From CAWKEY01 sp963696315 (lineage in GTDB: Bacteria > Pseudomonadota > Gammaproteobacteria > Methylococcales > Methylomonadaceae): a DNA stretch of 64,000 nt. Every line of letters begins with the position of its first letter. Within the stretch, counting starts at the first letter, position 1. The notes under the pieces are model-generated. The model was not told the origin of the DNA, searched no databases, and saw nothing but the letters and a program-made list of their open reading frames with translations. The stretch is taken from the NCBI GenBank assembly GCA_963696315.1, contig CAVOJU010000005.1, forward strand, positions 1 to 64,000. The letters are read 5' to 3'. Both the position numbers and the translations under genes were made by a program. Of this stretch, positions 48,282 through 58,057 are shown piece after piece.

Positions 48282-48330
48282 GACCTATTTTGGTGGCTGA
48301 GCGCCGGGTAAATGTTATGGAAAATAAGGG

Positions 48331-49790
48331 GTGACAACTAAAACCTTTTATTGGCATGACTATGAAACATTCGGCATCGATCCCATGCGCGACCGGCCTG
48401 TGCAATTTGCCGGGTTGCGCACCGATTATGACTTCAACATTGTAGACGACCCTTTCGTCGTTTATTGCCGGCCCTCGGCTGATTACCTGCCGCATCCCGA
48501 TTCCTGTCTGATTACCGGCATTGCACCTCAGCTTGCTGAAGAAAAAGGTATTTGCGAAGCCGAATTTATTGGCCTGATTCATCAACAATTGGCTCAGCCC
48601 AATACCTGCACTTTGGGCTATAACAACATCCGCTTTGATGATGAAGTGACCCGCGTCTGCCTGTACCGGAATTTTTATGATCCCTATGCCCGAGAATGGC
48701 AGAATGGCAATTCCCGCTGGGATCTGATTGATGTGCTTAGGGCGGCGCGCGCGCTTCGGCCCGGCGGCATTGTCTGGCCAGTCAATGACGAAGGCAGGCC
48801 CAGTTTAAAGCTTGAAGAGTTGACTAAGGCTAATGGCATTGAACACCGTGCGGCACATGATGCCTTGTCGGATGTATATGCCACGCTTGCCATGGCCAAA
48901 CTGCTTCGGCAGGCGCAACCCAGGCTTTATGAGTTTTTGTTAAAGCACCGGATTAAAAGCGAAGTTGAGCAATTGCTCCAACTGGGCTCTTTTCAACCAG
49001 TAGTGCATATATCGGGCAAATATTCGGCCCTAAAAAATAATTTGGCTATAGTGCTGCCGCTATGTAAACACCCTACCAACAGCAATGGCGTCATTGTTTA
49101 CGATTTGTCAGTAGACCCTGAACCCATGCTCAGCTTTGCCGGCTGAAGAGATTCAACAGCGAATCTTTACTGCAAGTGATGATCTTCCGGAAGGCATGGA
49201 CAGGGTGCCTTTGAAAACCGTTCATATCAACAAATGTCCCGTGTTAGCGCCGATAGCGGTTATTCGTGCCCAAGATGCGCAACGGCTTGAAATCGATATG
49301 GCGGCCTGCCTGGCCAATATTAAAAAAATTAAAGCAGCGACTGGTTTGGCCGAAAAGTTAGCCCTTGTTTTTAGCCGCGGCTTTACAGAGCAGGCATCCG
49401 ATCCGGATCTTGAAATTTATAGCGGCGGGTTTTTCTCCGACGCCGACAAACAAAAAATGGCCAGGATTCGAGCTATGCCGGCAGAGCAATTAGCCGGCAT
49501 GACGATTGATTTTAGCGATCCGCGTTTGCCTGAAATGCTATTCAGATACCGGGCCCGCAATTATCCCTGAAACCTTGGATGCCGATGAAAGACAGAAATG
49601 GAAGGCATTTTGCGCGGATCGCTTAACAGGGCGCACGCTAGGCGGAGGCATTACCCTCGATGCTTATTTCGAGCGCTTGCATACACTGAGAAATGGAGAA
49701 AATGTTAATCAGGCTATGCTTGATGCGCTGGAAGCCTACGCACTTGAGAAAATGCAACAACTGGACATCAAGCCGATACCCTACAATTAA
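48331..49790 (+). CDS. sbcB: Exodeoxyribonuclease I
   Basis: About 486 residues after correction. DEDD exonuclease: Asp and Glu in YWHDYETFGIDP, GYNNIRFDDEVTR, and the final His/Asp pair in HRAAHDALSDVYAT. An SH3-like and a C-terminal helical domain follow (VHINKCPVLAP, FFSDADKQKM, RARNYPETL). A GTG start. Two extra bases: near 49136 (AGCTTTGCC, should be L-S-L-P-A-E-E) and near 49567 (TATCCCTGAAACC, should be Y-P-E-T-L). It degrades ssDNA 3' to 5' in recombination and mismatch repair. Confidence 0.94.
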
Positions 49791-49934
49791 TTCACTTGAG
49801 GTTCAGTTCAGGCAGGCAAAATCAGCCGAAGCGTAATGAGATTAGCTTATCAAGTGCGCTAACAGATGCGGGCACTGCCTAGTTGGCATATAATGCTGCG
49901 CTTAGTTTTTATGTTTTTAGATTAGGAAGAGAAT

Positions 49935-50498
49935 ATGAAGAAAATTGTGTTATTTATTTCAGGCTTATTTTTCTTTTTTGCGGCAGCGGCCAATGCACAC
50001 GGTCCTGTACGTCAAAAAACCGAACAAGAAATCACCATCAATGCACCCGCAGAAAAAGTCTGGTCCATCATCAAGGATTATGGGGATATGTCCTGGCATC
50101 CCGCTATTAAAAGTGTCACCAATGATGGCGGCAATAAAAAAGGCGCAGTTCGCGTTTTGTCACTGAAGGATGGCGGCACGATCACTGAAGAATTGAAAAA
50201 GTATGATGAGGCAAAAATGTCTTATGCCTATAAAATCACCGAAATCAGCACACTGAAAACCATCACCCATGCCGGCGTTGAAGAGAAAGTGCCTGTTTTG
50301 CCGGTAGATAACTATGCCGCCAGCATCGAAGTGGAACCCAAAGGCGATACCTCGGTTGTTTCCTGGAAAGCCGGCTATTATCGCGCTTACATGAACAACA
50401 ACCCGCCTGAAGAGATGAACGAGGAAGCAGCTAATTCTGCGGTATCGGTTATGTTGAACTCAGGTCTGGAAAATCTGAAAGCCCTGGCCGAAAAATAA
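49935..50498 (+). CDS. mxaD: SRPBCC family protein, MxaD-like
   Basis: 187 residues. Signal peptide (VLFISGLFFFFAAAANAHG), then an SRPBCC/polyketide-cyclase fold: EITINAPAEKVWSIIKDYGD, WHPAIKSV, SWKAGYYRAYM. This is the MxaD class, periplasmic proteins associated with methanol dehydrogenase and its cytochrome. Good ribosome site AGGAAGAG. No mxaF or mxaI is in the window, so this is a stand-alone copy and the symbol is tentative. Confidence 0.75.
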   Translation: MKKIVLFISGLFFFFAAAANAHGPVRQKTEQEITINAPAEKVWSIIKDYGDMSWHPAIKSVTNDGGNKKGAVRVLSLKDGGTITEELKKYDEAKMSYAYKITEISTLKTITHAGVEEKVPVLPVDNYAASIEVEPKGDTSVVSWKAGYYRAYMNNNPPEEMNEEAANSAVSVMLNSGLENLKALAEK

Positions 50499-50508
50499 GG
50501 TCCGGTTA

Positions 50509-51468
50509 ATGTTCCAAGTGAACCTTATAGCTGTAGCGACGACCATCGTTACAGCTTTTTTGTCTGTGCCGCTGGCAGCCGAGCCTTTTGCCTATATCAG
50601 CAATCAGTTGGGCGATAGTGTTTCTGTTATTGATACGAAAACCCGGCAAGTCGTCGATACCATCGCCGTGCCCGGCAAGCCGGCGGGCGTTGCAGTTTCC
50701 GCGGACGGCAATGCGGTTTATATCAGCACGCCGGAAGCCAAGGGTTTTGCCGTTATAGATGCCAAGACACATAAACTCATTAGGCAGGTGCCTCTCAGTA
50801 ACGGTTCTCTGGGTATTACCGCAGACCATGCAGGCAAGCGCATTTATGTGGCGGACTGGTATAACAACAATGTCGCGGTGATCGATGCCGATACTTTGAA
50901 AGTTATTGAAACCATTGCCGTAGGTCAATCGCCTTCCGGCTTGGTGGTCAGTCCTGATAATCGCTGGCTGTATGTCGCCAACCGGCTTAGCAATTCGGTT
51001 TCCCAAATCGATTTAAACAAATTCAGCATAAGAAATACCACGCTTGTAGGCACACATCCCTTTGGTCTCACCATCGATGCCAAGGGCGAACGGATTTATG
51101 TCGCCAATGTGGAAAGCGATGATGTGACCGTGCTGGAAACCCGGCATTTAAAGCGTGTTGGGACGGTAAAAGTTAACAGCTTGCCTTATGCGACGGCATT
51201 AGCGCTTCATGACAGGCTTTTGTTCGTCACCAATCAGGATGACGGTTCGGTGTCGGTTATCGATACCGCTACATTGCAGGAAATCGCCTTGATTGATGTA
51301 GGTCAGAAACCTGAAGGCATCAGCACCCATCCCGATGGCCGCCATGTCTATGTGGCGAACTGGTTTGACAATAACGTCTCAGTGATAGACGCTGAAACTC
51401 TCAAAGTTGTCGATACCATCAAAGCCGGCGAGGGCAGTCGTGCCTTCGGTCAATTTATTGCCAGATAA
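50509..51468 (+). CDS. Periplasmic YVTN-type beta-propeller protein
   Basis: 319 residues with a signal peptide (IVTAFLSVPLAAE). About seven repeats of the form YVAN-x-x-x-x-x-VSVIDT-x-T-x-x-V-x-T-I-x-V-G follow (YISNQLGDSVSVIDTKT, YVADWYNNNVAVIDAD, YVANWFDNNVSVID). Propellers of this class often sit beside PQQ/methanol-oxidation genes and may carry metal or substrates. It starts 10 bases after the MxaD-like gene and is surely co-transcribed with it. Confidence 0.88.
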   Translation: MFQVNLIAVATTIVTAFLSVPLAAEPFAYISNQLGDSVSVIDTKTRQVVDTIAVPGKPAGVAVSADGNAVYISTPEAKGFAVIDAKTHKLIRQVPLSNGSLGITADHAGKRIYVADWYNNNVAVIDADTLKVIETIAVGQSPSGLVVSPDNRWLYVANRLSNSVSQIDLNKFSIRNTTLVGTHPFGLTIDAKGERIYVANVESDDVTVLETRHLKRVGTVKVNSLPYATALALHDRLLFVTNQDDGSVSVIDTATLQEIALIDVGQKPEGISTHPDGRHVYVANWFDNNVSVIDAETLKVVDTIKAGEGSRAFGQFIAR

Positions 51469-51661
51469 GCCTGCTGGCAGCTAAGCCAAGCGTCGGCAAC
51501 TCGCTCAGTATGAAACAAGCAACCCAGCGGTTAAAGCTTGCGCTCTGGCGTCTTATGCTGAAGAATTTTCCCTAATCTGCAGAAGCGCTGCATAAGCTTG
51601 TTTGCGCATTTGGCAGACATTGATAAACTGTTGGCAGAAAACTGAACCCCCTGGAGATAAC

Positions 51662-51949
51662 ATGGCTGAAACAGTAGACGAATTAACGGTAAGTTATGAA
51701 GATGGCGGCATTGAAACCGTTAAGGAACTGGATAAAAAGGTGCTTACCAAAGGCGCCTGGGCCACGGTAATGTTCCGTTACCAGGACTGGAACCGTGCCA
51801 AGGAAGAATACGGCCCCGACAAATACACCATCCGCCGGTATCAAAAACGCAACGGTGAATACCAGCAAAAATCAAAATTCAATATTTCCAGCAAGGAACA
51901 AGCGAAAAGCATCATTGCAGCACTGGAAGAATGGATCGAAAAAGAATAA
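51662..51949 (+). CDS. Small conserved hypothetical protein
   Basis: 95 residues, charged, no signal or membrane segment. Pattern: ELTVSYEDGG, WATVMFRYQDW, PDKYTIRRYQKRNGEY, KFNISSKEQAK and an acidic C-terminal helix. ATG preceded by CTGGAGATAAC. I recall similar proteins in gammaproteobacterial methanotrophs but know no function. Confidence 0.7.
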   Translation: MAETVDELTVSYEDGGIETVKELDKKVLTKGAWATVMFRYQDWNRAKEEYGPDKYTIRRYQKRNGEYQQKSKFNISSKEQAKSIIAALEEWIEKE

Positions 51950-52227
51950 CTATCATCTTGTCTGCTCGACATTTTCAGTGCGCTTGCTCAAGAGCAAGAA
52001 GCTTGAATCTCTGACTGTCTGTCCTTATCGATTGACACCATTCGCTTACCTGCTCAGGCACCGAACTTCCTTCTATCGCTGTTCGGGGTTTTGACTCATT
52101 TTTCGCACAGCTTTTCTTTTCCAGATTTAAAAAGTATCTCCGGTTTGGTGTCATCCCATCACTTTATGACGGCATGGATTCAGCTTGACCTGATTAAGTT
52201 GAGCTTCCGGTCAGACTTTTATTGGCC

Positions 52228-53205
52228 TCAGGGCAAGAGCCGCGCGGAATTCACAATCTGTATCAATTCGGCTGCGATGCTGACGGCGATTTCCGCAGGC
52301 GTATGACTCTGTATAGGCAGGCCGATAGGGCCGCGGATTTTATTTAGGGCATCAGGCGTAAGACGCGCGCCGAGATTATTTTTAAGTTGGGCAATTTTTC
52401 TTCGGCTGCCCAGTACGCCCAAATAGCGCACATTTTTTTCGGCCAAAAGTTCGGCCACTTTTTCGTCGGTTTTGTGGCTGTGCGTCATGATGAAAATAAA
52501 GACCTGATCGCCATCCGGCACGGCTTGTTGTATTTCCCGGTAAGGAATGTTGAGTTTCCGGCGGGCATCGGTATTGCGGTTTAATGTGTCCAGGTTCGGG
52601 CGCTCATCGATCACGGTAATATCAAAATCGAGGGTGGCCAGAATCCTGGACAGTGCCAGACTGACATGGCCGCCGCCGATCAGATAAGCCTGTTTGCAAA
52701 CGCCGACCGTTTCTTGATAGCTCCAATCAGTATCGCTGAAGCGGTTGAATTCTATCGGTCCAGGCGGGACTTGCGGCGGGTTTAATAATAATCCGGCCGG
52801 TGTCAGCTGAAGCACCACCGGAGCGTGATTGAGAAAAGATTCGGCTAATTGCCGGCACAGCTCGCGATCGCTGTTCCGGCAGCGATACAGCAAGACGGTT
52901 TGTTCACCCCCGCAGATCATGCCGGAAGCCTGACCTCTGCCTGATAAAGCATGCCGCTGAAGGCTTAATTCTGTCGTTGATTGGCTCTTGAGACAATAAG
53001 GCTTGCGCGTGCTTAACCATGGCGTATTCAACGGCGCCGCCGCCTATCGTGCCGTAGTGTTCGCCCTGTATTGGTCACCGCCATTTTAGCTCCGGCTTTG
53101 CCCGGTGAACTGCCGGTGCTGCTGACGACGATCATCAGCATGACTGCCACTTCTTGATTCCAGCGCATCGGTGAGCCAGTGCCAGAAATTAGCCTGATCA
53201 GTCAA
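52228..53205 (-). CDS. xdhC: XdhC family protein (frame broken)
   Basis: About 325 residues after correction. The N-terminal XdhC_CoxI domain carries VVSSTGSSPGKAGAKM and the TGEHYGTIGGGAVEY segment. The C-terminal XdhC_C Rossmann-like domain carries YLIGGGHVSLALSRIL, IFIMTHSH and YLGVLGSRRK. It delivers sulfurated Mo cofactor to xanthine dehydrogenase. It probably starts with TTG at 53205 after GAGGTG, overlapping the stop of the upstream gene. Extra bases lie near 52985 (GAGCCAATC), 53065 (ACAGGGCGAAC) and 53160 (CTGGAATC). Confidence 0.87.
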
Positions 53206-53699
53206 AGAACACCTCGCTTAAGGCATAGTACAAAGCCATGACGGACAGAAAACAACCGCGCTGGCGAGAAAACCGCCATTTAAAGTGGGAAGGTTCTGAA
53301 TAATGTAATTGACCAAGAGCGCAAAAGGGACGACTTCCACGAAAGACTTCAGGCCAATGTCGATTAAATTGCCAGTGTATCGCCTCAGAAATGTCCGTGA
53401 AGAATAAGTGTATTAGCGCTGATATGCCGCGCAATCCATAGCGGGTTGAAAAATACCTGGGCCAGCAGAGCACGCGTGAATCGACCCCAAACATTCGATG
53501 GCTTGATATTGCGTTCTATCAAGGCGAAATAGCGAGGAATTTCATAGGCGTAAAGAGTTCCGCCTAACAGCATCATGCCGAGCATGCGTGAGATTTGGAA
53601 TTCATGGGTTAACAGGCTTGCTGCAGTGTCTCCGAAGCCATATATCAGGGCGCCGCTGAAACTGTCGCGTTTATTCAATAGGTCACGACACCTAGTCAT
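53198..53699 (-). CDS. Small integral membrane protein in the xdh cluster (frame broken)
   Basis: About 165 residues after correction. The first 90 codons are clean (IYGFGDTAASLLTHEFQISR, MLGMMLLGGTLYAYEIPRYF, LAQVFFNPLWIARH). Further downstream the frames must be combined to read SFVEVVPFALLVNYIIQNLP, TLNGGFLASA and MALYYALSEVFFD. Several extra bases therefore lie between 53240 and 53400. Four to five helices. The layout is reminiscent of Mpv17/PMP22-like channels but I would not assign it. It overlaps xdhB and xdhC at both ends. Confidence 0.6.
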
Positions 53700-54305
53700 A
53701 TAACGCCAGCAATACTTTTTCCGGTGTCATCGGCGCGCAATATTCAGGCTGCCAGTCCCGATTGAACGCCTGTATCGCCTTGGCCAATGCAAAATAGGCG
53801 CCTATGCCGTACATTAAAAGGCGGTTCGCCGACTGCTTTCGAATGCATGACGCCGGCAGGCGGATCTTCATTGGGCAAAAATGCGGCCTCGATAGGCGGC
53901 GCGAAATGAATGTCCGGTATTTTGTAAGCGGTCAGATTATCGGTCAACAGGCGGCCATGCTGATCATAAATGATTTCCTCCAGCGTCATCCAGCCCAGAC
54001 CCTGAACCACAGCCGCCCTCGATTTGTCCGAGGTCTATCATCGGATCCAGGCTTTTGCCAACGTCGTGAAAAAGGCTGACTTTATCGATCGTATAAGTGC
54101 CGCGCAGGCAATCGACCGTGACCTCGACTGCGGCGCAGCCGTAAACATGATAGGCGAAGGGCTGGCCTTTTTCTTTTGTCCGGTCGAAAAACACGCCGGG
54201 CGTGGCGTAATGTGCATGAGCCGATAGCGGTATTCTGGCGAAATAGGCCTGGCTGATCAAGGCGCTCCATTCGATAGCCGTAGGCTGGCCGTTTGCATAG
54301 ATCTT
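53692..54305 (-). pseudogene. xdhB: Xanthine dehydrogenase molybdopterin-binding subunit, C-terminal remnant
   Basis: The last 205 or so codons of the large subunit. ISQAYFARIPLSAHAHY, FDRTKEKGQPFAYHVYGCA, HDVGKSLDPMIDLGQIEGG, VQGLGWMTLEEIIYDQ, SKAVGEPP with the catalytic Glu region, and MTPEKVLLALYD at the end. Two extra bases (near 54000 and 53795) must be removed. Upstream of 54305 the gene is cut by the IS1595 element, and the remaining ~570 residues and xdhA are not found beyond the insertions. A functional enzyme from this locus is unlikely. Confidence 0.88.
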
Positions 54306-54310
54306 CCTGA

Positions 54311-55138
54311 TTACCCATAAACCTCAGCCAAATTCAGCAAGCGCATCGGCATAGGCGGTGTTCGGGCCGCGACGTAGCACAGGCGTGGCAGCATATCCTC
54401 CAGCACAAAACGCCGATTGAAGCGATAACAAAACTCGGCCAAATAGCGCGGCAGGTGTTTGTGCTGGATAGCGTGATAGCTGCCGTTAATCGACCTTTTG
54501 ACATTGCCGATCATCGTATTAACCCACGTAAAAGTCTCCAGCGTTACACACGCCGGGCCGCCCCCGGTGACGATAGCCGTATGTTGACAGCCCGCTTCGG
54601 ACACCGCCGCAAAGCAGGCCAACCCATCCGAAACTACGAGGCTACCGGCGCTCAGATGGCGCTTGGCCCACTTGGCGATCGCTTTGGAACGAAAGCCGTC
54701 GACGACATTCATAGCCATAGTCACTGGATGGCCCTTTTCGTTGACGGACACGGCCGCCACAAAGGGTGTTTTGTTGGGCGAGCCACGGCCGCGTTTACCG
54801 CCCCGCTGCTCACCGCTCCAATACACGTCATCCAGTTGGATGATCCCGGCGAGCGGCTTACTATCATCGCGTTCCATCATCACTTGCATCAGCTTGTGTT
54901 TGATGCTCCAGGCGGTGTTGTAGGAAACTCCCAATTGGCGGCGCAGTGACAGGGCCGAAATGCCGGTTTTAGCCTGTGTAATCAAGTGGATCGCCAGAAA
55001 CCAGAGGGCTAACGGTAGCTTCGTGGCCGAAAAAATGGTACCGCTAATCAGGGAGTGTTGGTGATGACAGTGATTGCACTGATAAACCGCCCGCGTTTTT
55101 AGAGTGCAATAACTTGCTCCGCCGCACTCAGGCGACTT
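54311..55138 (-). pseudogene. IS1595-family transposase, main part
   Basis: Zinc-ribbon C-terminal half (PECGGASYCTLKTRAVYQC with NHCHHQHSL), then the helix-rich linker and the DDE core: Asp in IIQLDDVYWSGEQRGGKRG, Asp in VVSDGLACFAAV, and the C-terminal NTMIGNVKRSINGSYHAIQ followed by YLAEFCYRFNRRF. It is open upstream of the first usable methionine to the IS3 border. It is separated from its first 42 codons (56738-56865). Confidence 0.85.
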
Positions 55139-55181
55139 TGAGACACCAAGCTGTTTTATTTAGTGTCTAATTGTTGTGTAT

Positions 55182-56252
55182 TTATTGGTTGAGGTTCTCC
55201 TGAACGTTAATGGGCGGATTGATCCAAACGGCTTTTGGCAAGCTGGGTGGCAGCGGGCACTTTCCTTTGAATCGCTTTGGATTGGCGAGGAAAGCAGTCT
55301 CCAGGATTTTGGCCCGTGCTTGGTATACCGTAGCGGCTTGGCCGAAGTGGACGGTGGCCGGGGTCATGTAAGCGATGCCCGAGTGGCAATGGGACTGGTT
55401 GTACCACGGGAAGAACCGTTGGCAATGGCTGCGGGCATCCTCAATGCATCCGAAGCGGTCCGGGAAATCAGGCCGATACTTCAGCGTTTTGAACTGGGCC
55501 TCGGAATAGGGGTTGTCATCCGAGACATAGGGTCGGCTATGGGTCTTGGCGACATCCAGATCGACCAGCAAGGCAGCCACGGGCTTGCTGCGCATGCTGG
55601 AACCGCGATCGGCATGCAGCGTCAGCGTGTTCGGCGGGATGTTGTGCTTGGCCACCGTCTCGGCGATCAGCTGCTCGGCCAGTTCGGCGGTTTCCCGCGG
55701 AGCGACCATCCAGCCGACGACATAGCGGCTGAAAATATCCAGGATCACATACAGGTGGAAACAGGTCCATTTGGCCGGGCCTTTGAGTTTCGTGATATCC
55801 CAGCTCCAGACCTGGTTGGGCGCGGTGGCCAGGAGTTCCGGCTTGGTGTAGACCGGGTGCATCCGTTGGCGCCTGCGCTCCGCCGACTGGCCGTCCGCCT
55901 CCAGGGCGCGGTACAGGGTGCGCACCGAGCCGATGTAGCGCCCCTCGTCCAGCAGGGTGGCATAGACAAAATACGGCGAGCAGTCGGCGAAGCGTTCGCT
56001 GTTGAGCACCTCCAGCAGTTGCTGCCGCTCATCGGCCGAGAACGCCAGCGGGGCAGGCGGACGGGCTGCCAGCGTTGCCGTCGCGGGCAGCAGGAGGCGC
56101 CGGCGGGCATCCTCGCGATAGACCGAACTGCGGTTCAGGTTCAGGGCGGCGCAGGCCGGAGCCAGGCCGACCTCCGGGGCCAACTGGTTGAGGGCTTGCA
56201 TCAGCAGCACTCGCTCGGCGTCTCGTCCGTCGGCAGTCCGAGCAAGGCGCAA
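55182..56252 (-). CDS. IS3 transposase OrfB
   Basis: 356 residues, rve integrase core: Asp in VWSWDITKLKG, Asp in TLTLHADRGSSM, Glu in DDNPYSEAQFKTLKYR. An N-terminal HTH_21-like region precedes it. It has no start codon of its own that is well placed; the frame is entered by a -1 slip from orfA at CAAAAAAAAC (56254-56261). Confidence 0.92.
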   Translation of the reverse strand: MRLARTADGRDAERVLLMQALNQLAPEVGLAPACAALNLNRSSVYREDARRRLLLPATATLAARPPAPLAFSADERQQLLEVLNSERFADCSPYFVYATLLDEGRYIGSVRTLYRALEADGQSAERRRQRMHPVYTKPELLATAPNQVWSWDITKLKGPAKWTCFHLYVILDIFSRYVVGWMVAPRETAELAEQLIAETVAKHNIPPNTLTLHADRGSSMRSKPVAALLVDLDVAKTHSRPYVSDDNPYSEAQFKTLKYRPDFPDRFGCIEDARSHCQRFFPWYNQSHCHSGIAYMTPATVHFGQAATVYQARAKILETAFLANPKRFKGKCPLPPSLPKAVWINPPINVQENLNQ

Positions 56253-56689
56253 AGTTTTTTTTGGACATCAATGATGGCATTGGCCTGGGCCAGTTTGCGG
56301 CGCAGGCGGTCATTTTCCTGGGTGAGTTGGAGTACACGGCGATCCTCGGCCTGTGCGGGATCGGCCTTGCGCCCGCGCTTGTGCGGCGCCAACGCGGCGC
56401 GCTCATCGGCAGCACGCTGCCTGCGCCAAGTGGACAGGTGGGAGGAGTAAATCCCTTCTTTGCGCAACAGGGCTCCAATCTCACCCGGTTGGGTACAACG
56501 ATCAGCGGCCTCCAGGATGCGGCGCTTGTCGGCGCTGGTAAATTGTCGGCGCCGGGCCGTGGCAACCACCTCCGGGTCGGGCCGCGCGCCGGAGGGCGCG
56601 TTTCCAGCCGCCCTACGGGCGTCTTCCAACGCGCCCTCCGGCGCAGTTAACTGTGATGATTCCATTGTCTCTGCTTTCGATTTGTTCAT
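56201..56689 (-). CDS. IS3 OrfA
   Basis: 162 residues with an HTH (FTSADKRRILEAADRCTQPG ... IYSSHLSTWRRQ) and a leucine-zipper-like coiled coil (RRVLQLTQENDRLRRKL). It runs past the slippery run to its own stop at 56201. The OrfA-OrfB fusion from -1 frameshifting is the active transposase in this family. Confidence 0.9.
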   Translation of the reverse strand: MNKSKAETMESSQLTAPEGALEDARRAAGNAPSGARPDPEVVATARRRQFTSADKRRILEAADRCTQPGEIGALLRKEGIYSSHLSTWRRQRAADERAALAPHKRGRKADPAQAEDRRVLQLTQENDRLRRKLAQANAIIDVQKKLCALLGLPTDETPSECC

Positions 56690-56737
56690 GATTCTGATCT
56701 ACCTTTATACTCTAATTTCCGAGGGGTAGGTGTCTCA

Positions 56738-56865
56738 GGTGGACACACATAACCTTGAGGCCAGCGCCACTGAAACAGGGCTTGTCGGCATTGCGCTTCG
56801 GTGCCATAGTGTTTCATGAATTCACTCAGACTATAGCCTTTTTGGAATTGGACTTTGTTTTTCAT
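56738..56865 (-). pseudogene. IS1595-family transposase, N-terminal piece
   Basis: Forty-two codons starting MKNKVQFQKGYSLSEFMKHY and ending WRWPQGYVCP at the IS3 border. The next residues of a normal IS1595 transposase would be the first zinc-ribbon segment, present at 55138. This shows the two pieces are one gene. Confidence 0.85.
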
Positions 56866-57002
56866 GACCTTACCCTCATTGATGTGCCGGAATCGCTGAT
56901 ATAGACAGCTTTTAACAATGGCTGTTCATTGTGGGTAATCAGGAAATACTTTAAAGCGGCCGCAGGCAATTATCCAATTCAAATAGACCGACCATCAGGT
57001 AT

Positions 57003-57011
57003 CGACCCGTT
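57003..57011 (+). repeat. Left target duplication of ISKra4
   Basis: CGACCCGTT here and again at 58421-58429, directly flanking the element. Confidence 0.9.
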
Positions 57012-57038
57012 GGGTGCGATTCAAACTGAGGCGTTCAT

Positions 57039-58013
57039 TCAAGCGGCCTTCCTTGCTTGATTCCAATAGCTGTCCCATTGCCGGTTAGCCCGATTCAGGC
57101 GCAAGGCCAGCATGTGATCGGCGTTGGCGGCGCACCACCACGACCCCGGGAGTTTGAGCCGTTTCTGGACGATGTAGCGATGCGCACTCTCAATTTCCCC
57201 TGAGCCAATCGGCAAGTCGTTTGCCAATGCGTCCGGGTAGTTGAGTTGATCCTGGCGGCGGCTCAAATAGCGGTGACAAGACCGTACTGACGCTTTGCTA
57301 TCAGGCACGTCATCGGCCTCAAGACACCCTCGCAGGGACTCGATGACGTCGGCACAACGTCCGGCTTTAATAGCCGCCTTCTGCTGGCTGAACCACGCGT
57401 TGGCCGCTTCTATATCAGGATGGATCGCCGTGGCGGCAGCGCTCAGGTAATCGCAGACATGATAGAAATCGACCAGGTATCGGCCTTGACTACCGAACCG
57501 CTCATCCACTTGTCGCGCAATCCATTCGGCGCCATCCCCGACGGCATGAACCTGACTCGCCTTGCCGAAACCCGCGCTACGGGCACAGCCAAAGAGCTGC
57601 TTTCCCGCCTCCCCAACATCGCCTTGTAGCGTCCCGCCATAGCTCAAGGTTTTACTGCCCGCCTCATGCGCCAGACAGAGTTTGGCTTCTTTCCAGTGCA
57701 AGGTCTTGCCTTTGCGCCGGTCTTTTTGCGCCGCATCCGCTGCGACAATCGGCACCATGCCGCCATCCATTTCAACGATGACCGTCCGGCATCCCACTTC
57801 ATCAGGCCAAGCCTCATCAACCTGTGTCTTCGTGTAGATGTTTTCCGCGTGCAATTCGGTCACTCGCCGAATCGTGCTCTCGGGGAGGAGGATCCCGTAA
57901 TGCTCGACCAACTTATCCTCGACTTGGGCGAAGGCAACATCGGCCCCAAAGTCGGTCACAACCCGTTGCAAAGGCCGCGAACACCCCCGGTGGCGCACTT
58001 TGGCTCGATTCAC
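57039..58013 (-). CDS. ISKra4 transposase, main (catalytic) frame
   Basis: 324 residues read from a late start; the frame is open further upstream to the A8 run at about 58095. Conserved ISKra4 features: VIVEMDGGMVPIV (Asp), KGKTLHWKEAKLCLAHEAGS, VHAVGDGAEWIA (Asp), YLVDFYHVCDYL, and LPIGSGEIESAHRYIVQKRL (Glu). It is reached from the upstream frame by a -1 shift. Confidence 0.88.
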   Translation of the reverse strand: MNRAKVRHRGCSRPLQRVVTDFGADVAFAQVEDKLVEHYGILLPESTIRRVTELHAENIYTKTQVDEAWPDEVGCRTVIVEMDGGMVPIVAADAAQKDRRKGKTLHWKEAKLCLAHEAGSKTLSYGGTLQGDVGEAGKQLFGCARSAGFGKASQVHAVGDGAEWIARQVDERFGSQGRYLVDFYHVCDYLSAAATAIHPDIEAANAWFSQQKAAIKAGRCADVIESLRGCLEADDVPDSKASVRSCHRYLSRRQDQLNYPDALANDLPIGSGEIESAHRYIVQKRLKLPGSWWCAANADHMLALRLNRANRQWDSYWNQARKAA

Positions 58014-58057
58014 AAAGGGGCGAATAGGGTGGTTTCCTCGCCGATACTGAATCTCTT

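Larger units (their letters stand above)
55139..56737 (-). mobile_element. IS3-family insertion sequence
   Basis: Ends TGAGACACC (55139-55147) and GGTGTCTCA (56729-56737). Two overlapping frames, orfA and orfB, joined at a run of eight A. Inserted in the zinc ribbon of the IS1595 transposase (VCP / PECGG). No clean target duplication was identified. Confidence 0.88.
54306..56943 (-). mobile_element. IS1595-family element split by IS3
   Basis: Inverted repeats CCTGATTACCCA (54306-54317) and TGGGTAATCAGG (56932-56943), extendable by two bases (TT/AA). Without IS3 it is about 1.04 kb. There is no direct repeat at its flanks: the left flank is xdhB and the right flank is unrelated. A deletion or rearrangement has therefore occurred at one end. 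Confidence 0.85.
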
